Notes under the pieces: generated by a model
Seen by the model: the letters and a program-made list of their open reading frames with translations, nothing else
Told to the model about the DNA's origin: nothing
The model's database searches: none
Translations under genes and position numbers: made by a program
Assembly (NCBI RefSeq): GCF_030272615.1
Contig: NC_081411.1
Location: 184,567,572 to 184,631,571 of the forward strand
Reading direction: 5' to 3'
Origin: Cryptomeria japonica
Taxonomy: Eukaryota > Streptophyta > Pinopsida > Cupressales > Cupressaceae
Length of the DNA: 64,000 nt
Shown: one piece after another, positions 1-10,690 of the stretch
How the letters are laid out: the number at the start of each line of letters is the position of its first letter
How positions within the stretch are numbered: the first letter of the stretch is position 1

Positions 1-2373
1 GGCTTCTCGAAAACTTGGATCAGCCTTATCTTTGAATGTATATCCTCCCCTAGATTCTCTGTTCTAGTTAATGGCTCCCCAGTAGGCTTCTTTAGTAGTT
101 CGAGAGGGCTTAGGCAAGGGGACCCTATATCTCCCTTTCTCTTTATCATTATGGCTGAGGCCCTAGGAAGAACTATCATGATGGCTAAGAAGATTGGGAA
201 GATTCAAGGCATTCCCATCACTAATGGCCTTCCCCCCTTTACCCACCAACAATTTGTGGATGACACAATGCTCTTTGGACATGGTGACATAGGGGAGGCC
301 CGCGCTTTCAAAAATATCCTTAATTCCTACATGAGAGGCTCAGGTCAAGAGGTTAATCTAGCTAAATCTGCTATCTTTATGTTCAATATTGACCCCCCTC
401 TAGAAAATGATATTAGCAGAGCTCTGGAAATTAGTATAGGATCCCTTCCTTGCAAATATTTAGGCATGCCCCTTGATAGAGGTCGGAGACCCTCTAATTT
501 ATGGAATAACTTAGTGGATAAGATCAAATCTAGAATCAGCTCATGGAAAGGGAAATGGCTCTCCTCAGCGGGCAAAGCTACTTTCGTTAAATCAGTTTTA
601 TCAGCTATGCCCATTTTCCAGCTTTCCCTTTAGCGACTTTCCTCCTCCAAACTTTCTGAAATTAACAAGCATCTTAGAACTTTTTTCTGGTAGGGAACTG
701 ATGACAACCACAAAATCTCACTTATTTCCTGGGACAAGATATGCTCTCCCAAGGAGGATGGGGGTATAGGCATCAAAAATCTTCAAGTCCAAGGAAGAGC
801 ATTAGGGATGAAGTTGGTATGGACATTATTTAGATTCCCACATCTTAAATGGGAAAGATTACTTAACCTCAAATACCTTAATGGAAATGGCACATCCCAA
901 ATATTCAGGGAGGCCAATCCCCCTAGAGGCTCCCACCTTTGGAATTTTATGCTTGATTGTAGGAAGATCAGTTTAGACAGGCTTACTTGGAACCTAGGCT
1001 CAGGGGACAAGGCTTTCTTCTGGTCAGATTCATGGGGAGGATATAAAGCCATTGAAAACATCCATGACTTTGGGACTACCCGAGCTCTTCTCGAAGCTAA
1101 AAGAGGTCCCCTATTAAATAGTTACCTATCCCCTCCAAAGGAGGGGTTTGGCTAGTAGTGGATCAAAAGGGATGATGAAGTCATCCCGATAGGTAACAAG
1201 CACAAACTCTTGTCCATTCTCAATTCTAGGAACTTTGTCCTAAGTCATGATAAGGACAAGCTTGTATGGGAAGGCTCCTTAAATGGAGAATACAATGCCA
1301 GGGATGGGTACTCCCACATATCCAAAGTAGTTCTAAGACCTAAGGCAGATCTTCCACTAAATCTTTGTTGGGATAGGAATTGTTTACCTAAGGCAGGCTT
1401 CTTCTCATGGCTTGCAATCCAGAGCAAACTCCTCACTACGAACAAATTCAGGCATATGGGCTATGAGGGCCCTAGTAGATGTTCCCTTTGCAAAGCAGAA
1501 GAAGAGGATATCAATCATATTCTCCTTAACTATCCCTATGCTCATCAGTGCTCGACTTGGTTTACCAATAAACTTGAAGTGTCTGCAGCCTTCCCCAATA
1601 CCATCTTAGGTATGCTGAGGGCTTGGCCTCTTCTTAATCAAGGCTATCTCTTTGAAGGATTGTGGAAAGCTCTCCCATCATCCATAATTTGGGAACTTTG
1701 GAAAGAAAGAAACAGACGCATCTTTAAGAATGAAAAACTAGATGTCCTCAGAGTCATTAACAAAATAGAGTCAGCTATCACAGAGCTTGTAAATAATAGA
1801 CATGCCTCAGGTTCACTTAAAAATGCTTCTATGACTCACTGGGATGAAAAGATCAAAAAATGTTGGAAAGGTTTGTCTCTCCCTCCCTTTGTAGGTGAAG
1901 GCCCTTTGACCAGCCTTTAATCTAGAGCATCATGTAGATGGCATCCCCCTAGTAAAGGGTGGCTGAATTTAAACTTTGATGGGGCTTCCCGAGGCAACCC
2001 AGGGCAAGCGAGGATAGGATGCGTGGTGCATAATTGGGAAGGTAGGGAAGTAGCATCCCTCGCCTCCCCAGCTATCATTATTACAAACAACTGGGCAGAA
2101 CTGTTGGCCCTAGTGGAAGGTCTACTCTTATGCAGGAAACTTGATGCAAGGTGTTTAGAAATTGAGGGTGATTCGGCTATAATTATCAATGCTCTTAGAA
2201 AGGCCAGTACTCCCAACTGGAAACTTAATACCTTGTTATCCAAGGCTTTGGATCTATGCAAAGGGATTGATAAGGTCACAATTAATCACATTTATAGGGA
2301 GGGCAATAAAAGAGCAGATGAGCTTGCTAACTTGGGGGCTGATGGCATCAAACTCCTGTCCTTGCCTTCCTAA
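1..2373 (+). pseudogene. LINE ORF2 C-terminal part: RT, zf-RVT, RNase H
   Basis: A single reading frame runs through the whole interval. Domains in order are the RT palm (GLRQGDP near 110-130, then FVDDTMLF near 253-276, the catalytic YADD-type box), the thumb region with the L1-typical HKISLISWDKIC near 708-745, a zf-RVT cysteine/histidine domain near 1370-1560, and an RNase H domain from about 1950 (FDGASRGNPG) to 2340 with a GDSA-type acidic site. Five in-frame stops are visible, at 631, 691, 1153, 1156 and 1918. I see no net frameshift, which points to decay by point substitution. The stop at 691 replaces the second Trp of the usual FFWWG box. Not functional. Confidence 0.9.
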
Positions 2374-2590
2374 GATAATCTCTGCCCATCTATCTTCTCC
2401 CCTCTCATCTTGAGTGTAGAGGTTGGAATTTCCTTGATCTATAATCCATTCTCAATCTAATCATAGATCTGAGGTGTTTAGATAATCATCTTTCTTTTAG
2501 ATAAATCTTAGCATCCTTAGATAGGGCTTACCCCTGCAGTTAGACCTAGGAATAAAGAATGGGTGTTTTGAGCCTCCTCCAAAATAAAAT
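1..2590 (+). mobile_element. LINE (plant L1 type), 3' part, enters from left edge
   Basis: This is the 3' portion of a non-LTR retrotransposon, running from the reverse transcriptase palm to the 3' untranslated end. The element begins before the window, so its endonuclease and ORF1 are not visible. Coding ends at 2373 and is followed by about 200 bp of 3' untranslated sequence with AATAAA-like signals around 2550-2590. No long poly(A) is left, so the right edge is approximate. It differs from the LINE at 10341-16693 in carrying a C-terminal RNase H domain, so the two belong to different L1 lineages. Confidence 0.88.
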
Positions 2591-2599
2591 TGATGGACA

Positions 2600-3786
2600 T
2601 TTGATTATACTAAGTATATATACATAGGTTGGATTATATATGCAGGTGGATATTTATACATGGATACAATTACAAACATACATTCATACATCAATACAAA
2701 TAAACACTTAAATGTATGGATGTATGGATGCATGCAGGCATATATGTATGTATATATAGTCATCCACATATATATTTTCCAAATATGAAATATATACTTA
2801 CTCATATCCTCATATCCGTGAGATAGTTATATCTATAATCACAAATCCTCATAAATATATAAATACATTTCATGTAGAAGTTTTATATATATAATCATTT
2901 GTATTAGGATCTATAGATAGTCAACCATATATTTCAATATTTTTAGGCCTCAGAAAGGCTCCGATCCCATGCAAGTCCACCTTCTGAATCTCCAAAGCCA
3001 TTGTTTAAATATATAGTCATAAAATTCATTTCTTATAGAAGTCTTTCTATAATTATTTTCATCAGGACGTATATTCGTGTTACTAGATATCTTATTTTTA
3101 TTCATGCCATAGAAAGGCTTCAAGCCCTTGTTAGTCCTCCTTTAGAACCTTTAGAGCCACTGGTTAAATATTTATTTTTAATTAATCTTTGAGGAGTTTC
3201 CCCTTTAAACATGTCAGCTAGGCTCTAAATTAAGAGAAACCTGGTGATATAGGTGTTATCTTTCTTTCTTCTTCTTGGGTAACACTTATAGTAAAATGCG
3301 ATGTGATAAGCGTGGGGATTAGAGGAAGACTAATCCATACATTAAATAAGTTTAGGATTATAAACATGAGCTCATATCTTAGCTAAAGTATATGAAACAT
3401 GGATATAGAGCTAACCCTATTAATGTATAGATAGCCTCCCACTAAAACCGAAGCTTTTCAAGGTATCCATAGCTTTTTTTCTCTATTATTTGATCCCTTT
3501 AGCTGGATGACTCTAATAGCCATATGAATCATTAATGATAACCCATATGTCAGCTGCTTTTTCGATCAAGGCCTATTTTGACGGCTAACAGCGAAAGATG
3601 AGTAATGCTACCGCAGTGATGGGACAGTTGCTTTAACCTAGGCTCGGTGGTGGCAAGGTAACATTAATGATCTCTCATCTTGAAATGTACATTCCCTATT
3701 TAATATTTACTATTTAGCAACTACTCATTATTAAGCTGGTAGAGTGTGAGTCCTTCTTTAGCTAAGAATCCTTGTGCTAAGCAACA
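2600..3786. other. Intergenic, AT-rich; imperfect ATAC/TATG low complexity at 2620-2830
   Basis: No supported gene. The first 230 bp are degenerate short-period runs of cat/tac/tat. The rest is ordinary AT-rich sequence, and open frames of 60-70 codons here show no recognisable motif. Confidence 0.6.
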
Positions 3787-4464
3787 ATGGATACAACGCT
3801 CAGATTGATGGGATTGAAATGCCAAATGGCCTTTGTGGGTGAAATCAAAGATGAGAGACTGAGAGGCATCTTGGTTCAACAGAACCCTCTGATTTTTGGA
3901 GCGGTTATGAAATTTCTTGAGAAGGATTTCATATTGAATGAGGAATGAACTCGAGCCAATTCAGATATTGCCGCAATGTTTCTGGCCCTAGCAATGTATT
4001 TCGAAAGAGATAGAGAGGTGGTGGCAAAATTATGCAAGAAGGTCTTCATCAAGGACGTTCTTAGTGAATTGGAATGGGTTTTGGTGAACATAGATGATGA
4101 ACTTACAGCTCCAAAGCCTTGGGACTATGATGTCTTTATTAGGAACAACAAACCGGTTCCATGTTTTCCTATTGTGGTTATTGAAGACCATATGGCTTTC
4201 TAAACTCTATGCTTTGTTAGGAGCAGGAACTTCCTATTCATCTCTTGGATCCTCATGGTAAAGAAACCCCCACGGGAGAAGTGGCTGCAGAATTATTTGG
4301 ATGCAGAGAATATTATGGTCATCCCTGATAATATGCCCATCCCAAAAGCCAAGCAGGAAAGGTTAATGGCCATTGGAAGGTGCTTCATCAAAGGCAAAGT
4401 TCTCGTTATTAGATACAATATTTTGTTCTTAATGTTAGGGAATACTCTAGAATATTTTTCTTAA
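3787..4464 (+). pseudogene. Unrecognised decayed reading frame of about 226 codons
   Basis: From an ATG at 3787 one frame stays readable to 4464, with only two internal stops, TGA at 3946 and TAA at 4201. The conceptual product looks protein-like rather than random: mixed charged and hydrophobic composition, amphipathic stretches such as FLALAMYFERDREVVAKLCK, and a basic segment KKPPREKWLQNYLDAEN. I do not recognise the family. It could be a host gene remnant or an unassigned retroelement protein. No introns, neighbours or repeats help to place it. Confidence 0.45.
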
Positions 4465-4721
4465 TAACCTTTTTTGAAAAAGAACGTAGCATAGGAGATC
4501 TCCTAAACTTGATAGTTTTGAGCTATTTTTTTCGAAGTTATTTGACTACGAAGACAATGACTTATTTTGCTAGAAGAATATAGGGAAAGTATTTACACAA
4601 AGGTAAAATATGGATTACAATCTTATCTTTGTATCTGCATGGCTGAGTTTTTTGTTTTCTTATGCTTCTAGTCTAAAAAAGAGAAGTAATTCAGTAATAT
4701 ACATTCATTCAGTAATTTAAA

Positions 4722-4724
<3 letters not shown>

Positions 4725-4792
<68 letters not shown>
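4725..4792. repeat. (AT)34 microsatellite inside a palindrome
   Basis: Sixty-eight bases of uninterrupted AT, flanked by attc on the left and gaat on the right, so run and flanks together form one perfect self-complementary hairpin. Confidence 0.95.
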
Positions 4793-4795
<3 letters not shown>

Positions 4796-4799
4796 TATA

Positions 4800-6334
4800 A
4801 CACTCTTGGTTAGCTTTCAATAATACTGATTTTTAAGAGGCGTGGTCACCACTTTTATGTGTTATTCTCTCCTCTGAAATGCATGTTTCTAGTGGTTTCT
4901 ATAGATGCTAACCATTAAAAAAGTAACTTTGTGCCCTGCATATCTAGCAAACTATATATTTAATCTAGTCATTAGCCCTAGTTCCATAAGATATAGAGAC
5001 AAGGGATTATTAGGATTTAAAGTTACTATTCTATTTCCTACAGATTTCCTGGGTCTTTTAGCTTCAGGGATAAAAATAAAAAGGGATGTATTCATGTTTA
5101 ATGCTTCGACTATAATGGTTTTCATTCGGATATATTCCTTAATTGATAGCACCATCATCTCTAGCCCTGGGAGAGCCCAATGTCGTCTTACAAGAATAAA
5201 CTCAGATACCCTTAGAGCCTGACATTCAGAATTTATACAGTCACACCAGCATATGCATCAATATAAATTTACTCATGCTTCTATATATATATATATATAT
5301 ATTAGATATACATATTTCTCAGTGTTTTTCAAGAATTCTCTGGGTGGTCTTGTCTTTGGTCCCTTTGCCTGTTCATGCCCAAAGCCAAATTTTCAACCCT
5401 CAAAGTATACCCCAATCCTATCTCTCACCACAATCCTGTCATACCCATAGTCTCATCAATGTATAATTCCCGATAGCAGATTAGGGATATATTTGCAGAA
5501 GATCCTCTCATAGAGTCAAAGCAGAGGACTCCTTCGGGTAAAATAGACCCTTACTGCAGACATTAGTATTATGACAAATCAATACATGGTTCTAAACTCT
5601 TAAGACATAGTCAAAGTTGTCACACTCCTCCTCCCTGTTTCTAAAGAACCATCAATTCTTAATTTTACTTTAGATTGCATATAATGGTATGTATACATTG
5701 GCTTCACACCCACTAAAGGATTTCTTTATAGTATCCAGGAGAAGTCTTTAATGGCCACCTATTGAATCTCTATAATTGGCAATCTTGCATGGTAGAATCT
5801 TACCCCACCATCCTTTCTACCATAATCTAAAAGGAAAGGAGGTGGGAATGACTGAATCCCATTTACCAACCCTTGCTAGTGTAGCTTGGATCCCTTTCTC
5901 TCTCAGGGACCGCATCCAGGAGCATTAACAAGAGCTGGCAAGTATGTGATTCCTCATTTTTGGGCATTATCGAATCTAATTCCTATTTCAATTCTAAGGT
6001 CTACATCTCGTATGAATTTTCCTTAAGGTTAGGTTTCATAAGATAAGTTTACAAAAGTTATCTTTCTAGGTGGGTAGTAAAATTTTTTCATCCATTATAT
6101 TAGCTGAGTGATACTAACAATCTGTCTAGTGTTTGAGCAACTAACTATGCAGGCCAAACAGGTAGAATCCATGCAAACATGGAACTATACAATCAAAGAT
6201 CATCTTCAGAACTATAATAGCTGGATGCTAAGGGACATTGACATCTTTTATATGAAAGTGGCAAATAAGGGCTTGTAAAGGAAGGGTAAAATAGAATCAC
6301 TCCTCCGGATTACCCTGGCCTGGGGTCTTACTAG
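4800..6334. other. Intergenic, no supported gene
   Basis: AT-rich sequence with a second short (TA)n run near 5283-5302. A 105-codon open frame at 4905-5222 shows no domain or convincing composition. Nothing else identified. Confidence 0.55.
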
Positions 6335-6534
6335 TTTTTGTGGTTGCTGTACCAAAATGTAGAAATTGCTTATTATGTAAAATTATGCTGGACTATGGTC
6401 CCGGGCAAGGCCGGAGGTTTTCTCGCCTCCACTCTTTCCTACCGGCGCCCGCACGAGTGGAGTATTGTACTGTAAATTTTATAATAATTAATAAAATTCT
6501 CGGCCTCGGCCTCTTACTGATCAAAAAAAAAAAA
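6335..6534 (+). mobile_element. Retroposon 3' tail (LINE/SINE type) ending in poly(A)
   Basis: A GC-rich patch (6390-6450) unlike its AT-rich surroundings leads into TTAATAAAATTCTCGGCC, then a CGGCCTCTTACTGATC end and 12 A residues at 6523-6534. That is the usual 3' layout of a plant LINE or a LINE-mobilised SINE on the plus strand. The minus-strand tail at 63190-63235 has a similar GGCC...TTAC...CAAAAA end. The left boundary and target duplication could not be placed. Confidence 0.5.
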
Positions 6535-6539
6535 GTAAT

Positions 6540-8000
6540 AACTATAAATTAAATGAACTCTAATAATTCTGAATTATTATTTGTAATTTCATAAAAAAAT
6601 ATAAATAATTAAAAACAAGATTTTCACTTAATGAAATATTAATCATTTAAAAAATAGAAAAAAAGCTAATTCTTTCTTTTTTAACATTTTTGTCTTTTCC
6701 ACTTTTGAAACTTCCAAAAAATATGGAATATTCAAATAAAAACAAATACCATTAAAAATTATTATTATTAAAAACAAAAAATAGTAGATTTTTCTTTTGT
6801 ACACATTCTTTTTCTAATTAATTATAGTAAAATATATTTTTAAAATTTTTAATCATTTTTTTAAAAATTATTAATGTAAACCTACGATTGAGATCAATTC
6901 AATCATCTTGCATCCTTCTAGTTAACTTTAAACCATTGATTTCAATAAGGAAGTTGAAAACTTCATATAGGGTATGCCTTTGGTATATTTATTAAATAAT
7001 AAGTATATAATAGAGGAGGTGTTTGTTAAAAAGGTTGTAACTGGTATATAAGATTAATTTAAATAGGAGCTTCAAAAATAATAATTTAAATATGTAAAAT
7101 AAAAATAAGAAATTGAAAAATATATATTAATTTGTTTTTGATATTAAAAGCAGCCAAAAACGAGTGGGCTAACCCATAGGTACAATTATGAGAATAGTGG
7201 CAGGACCATTGTCCACATATAATATTAATTTGTTGTGGTAGTGGATGAGAATCATATATCTTTAAACAAATTTTTGAAAAAGTTATTTAGAATGAGGATT
7301 CAAGAGTTTCCTATCCATTTTGTCATTTGTGCTATACCAACCTCCTAATTATCTAGATGATACAAAGAAGTAACCGCAATAATAAGACCAGCTTTGCTAT
7401 CATGGCATAGGAAGTAGGATAGTTTGAATATTTAAATTCAATTGGACTCTTCTCATAGTCTAAATTATAGTTCGTTAGTGATTGAGAACTTGTACATGTT
7501 AGACATTTTAAGCAACCATTTCAACTTAGGCTTGAATTTGTATCTACAAACAAGAGATAGGACTAATCTTCTGGGAAATAGAAAATTAATAATAATATTA
7601 AATATTAGAAATAGTACCATTCCAAGTCATCCATAAATAATATAAATAAAATTTTAATTTAAAAATACTAGAGTGTAGAAAAACATGTAGGTGATTAGGT
7701 TAGCGATCCTCTAGATAAATAAGTCTAGGTGGAAACATGGGAAAATATCACAAATCCATTCCAAAATATTTAGGGTATGAGGATACATCAAAAACTAGTT
7801 TTTAAATTTGAGCTTATGAAAGGATGGGTATGTAGGTGTAGTGTCATAAATTGTATCCCTATACAATTCTTATCCACACTTCGGCCTCACTTTGTTGTTT
7901 GGGCCTTCCATTCCTTGATCCTACTTGATTTTTACTCACACCGGCTTCAATTTCCCAAATTCACTCATCTTTTGGTCTGTGGACCCTTGTGCAACCTAAT
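6540..8000 (+). repeat. Dispersed noncoding repeat 'family X', copy 1
   Basis: The part from about 6985 to 7830 aligns by eye with 17270-18080 in the same order: the AAAAGGTTGTA segment, a segment with 'ctagataaataagtctaggt' at about 7710 and 17960, and 'aaatccatt' following. Its beginning also matches the last 50 bp of the window. 6540-6640 resembles 58040-58150. It has no coding potential, no clear terminal repeats and no recognised transposon family. Confidence 0.6.
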
Positions 8001-9715
8001 TTCCTAGACAAGGGCTCCCTAGATGCTTGTGTCCTAGGATAGTGGCACTCGAAGTGTCATTCTCTTGACAAAAGCGGCCTAAATTTTGGTCCTAACAACA
8101 GTCACAAAATATGGGTAGGAATTCCCATCCCATGTCATCCTCTCTCAAAAATCTAAACATGTTTGATGTAGTGGGGTATAAAATCAATCCTTAGCCCCTG
8201 ATTTGAACAAGTCTATTTATCCTCTCTACATGATTCAAGATCAAATTCAATTAAATTTCAAGTGAGAAATAAATCAAACATATTTAAGACTTTGAAGGTG
8301 AGGTCAAGTATTCATGATTCAAACATAGAAGATGGCATTCGAGATCAAGATTCTATGAAGAAATTTTACATCCTATGGGATAACATCAACTTTGCATGAA
8401 GACTTTAAAGCTAGAATTATCAAGGTATACAATTTCAATTTTAGCATTTCAATTGAGATGTAGCCGTTGCCCTCAAAAGGAATGCTTTACATTTCCATTA
8501 CATTTCAAATTCAATTTCAATAAAAGAGTTAATTCCAAACCTAGAGTTTGACTTAGGAAAACCCCTATTCCATAACATCATTCTTCTCTTTTTGTGTCCA
8601 GATGATAGGTTCTACAACTATAGATATGGAGTCCAATAGAGTAGAAAATTTGATAAAATCTAGCTTTTGGAGGTGCGAAAAGTGAAGGAAAAATTTGGCC
8701 CAAGCTATAGTGTCTAATGAATTTATATCATTTTTTTTGGGTTATATTTTCACCAGCATTCTGATTTCATATCGATAAAAGGGAGAATGGTTGAGGTGGA
8801 ATATAAGTATATATTGATGCATGTTTTGTGGAAACAAAAGGGAAATTTGTTGAGGTAGAATATAAGTATATTTATTGATCTAGGAATAGCCCCATTATTA
8901 ACATGGCTAAAATTACCATTTTGTGTAGTGATAGCCATTATGGGTGATGTGTATGTAGGGAAATTGTCTATTGATGTAGGGATAGGGATTGATATCTCAC
9001 TAAAATCCAAGCACTTCCAAGTGTGAAAATATTAGTAAAGTGTGCTTGGCACCCTAGACACAAAAATGTTCTTGTTAGCTAAAAATTTAGATTTTAGATT
9101 GGGATGCATGTTGTAGATCACTCTCTTTGAATTTGGACCAAAAAGTATTAGCAACATATGCACATTGTCAAAAAAATAGGGTTTTAACCTATTGAAAGCC
9201 TAGAACTATATGTCTTAGTCTTCTCTACAAAATTCCACAACTTTTGGATATAGGATTTGTAACCTACATACAAAAAAGAGGGAAAATATTAGGTTGTATA
9301 GAGTCTTTCCTAAGTCAAACCATGTGGAAGTATTTCCATTTTCACTACAAAGTTTTTGGATAAAAGAGAGCTTACCCTTGGTAGGGAAAATACTAAAAAC
9401 CTTGTGAAAATAATTCAGTTGACAAATGATATGTTGATATGAAACTCCTTGCATTGAAGCCTCACACAAATCTTCATGTTTATTGGGAGGTGTTAATGCA
9501 CACCTTTATTCATAGAAGAGAAAATACCTTGATCATGATTGTTGAACTTCAATGCTTGAATTTATATTTCTCCTTAATTACATTGAAGATGCTTAATTAA
9601 ATGCTCAATTTGAATTGAGAGGAAAGCTAAATTGATTAGATATAGGTTAGTGAGTATGATATTATGTGAGGCTTCCAAAAATAGTCATGTATTGAGCACA
9701 ATAAGATGTGAAAAT
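8000..9715. other. Intergenic; one short tandem duplication at 8780-8880
   Basis: No supported gene. A segment containing 'ttgaggtggaatataagtat' recurs about 63 bp downstream with minor changes. Open frames of 84-86 codons on the minus strand (8750-9010, 9215-9469) have no recognisable motif. Confidence 0.55.
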
Positions 9716-10340
9716 GATCAATCCCTTCGCTGTGCTGTCCACGTTCAGTTGCGATGGAAGATTTCTTCAAATTTCAGGAAAAATGATATGTAAACAGACA
9801 CACACCTTGAAAGGAGGAAAATGCTATCCTAGTACTTTGCATTACTGACAATATATTCAAAAGTAAGATATATATCAGATTAATTACATTTAACGATAAG
9901 TATCAAGCATAAATTTTAAAGTCTTGAAATAAAGTAGATTACAAAATAATATAAGAAGTAAGAATATAAGAAATGGTAATCAGATTGTTAAAAAGAAAAA
10001 GCTTATGTTTTATACCTTACTTAAATATCAAATATTATATATAAATTTTAAAGTATTAGAATAGAGTAAATTATAGATGAATATAAGAAATTCATTATGT
10101 CTGATTTTAGAAGAATATAAGACAATTTTTTTTTTAATATTTTTTAAAATTGAAATAAGAAAGAGTACACAAGAATATGAGAAAATATGATCAAACAAGT
10201 TAAAAAAATTATGCTTGACAATTTATTTAATGATAAAAATCATTTCTTTTCAACAATCTATTAATAATTTTTTTTCAATATTAATAATTGATAAAAATCT
10301 TAATAATTATTAAAATATTAAAACTGTGAATACATATTAG
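9716..10340 (-). pseudogene. Duplicate of ankyrin-gene 5' end and upstream region
   Basis: This stretch matches 57008-57625, that is the first codons of the ankyrin-PGG gene plus about 580 bp upstream, in the same orientation. Only about the first dozen codons are included, and the initiator reads ATC instead of ATG (plus-strand gcgatgg against gccatgg), so it is a dead fragment. The match stops abruptly at 9716 on the left. On the right it is interrupted at 10341 by a LINE and resumes at 16697. Confidence 0.8.
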
Positions 10341-10690
10341 TTTTTTTTTAATTTTATTTTTTGGATTAAATATAATAGAGTCATTACATATCACTAGAAC
10401 TGATTGAGAATATCTACAGCAGGGCACCATAGGAGGGTGCAACCAACAAAAAGAGACAAATTACCAAAGTTGATTGAGAATTATAGTTCCAGAGTAACAC
10501 CACATAAGGGGAGATGATTACAAAACTTACATCATAATATACGAACAGAAAGATCAAAATAAAGAGACATAACAGACTATGAGTAAGAAATTTCAAAGTC
10601 TGGAGAAGAGTTGGCTCCCACTGGTAGGATCCAAGCCACCTAGCCCATATCTCCATCTTCCCATATTTCCATACGGCCATCAAGAATGTC

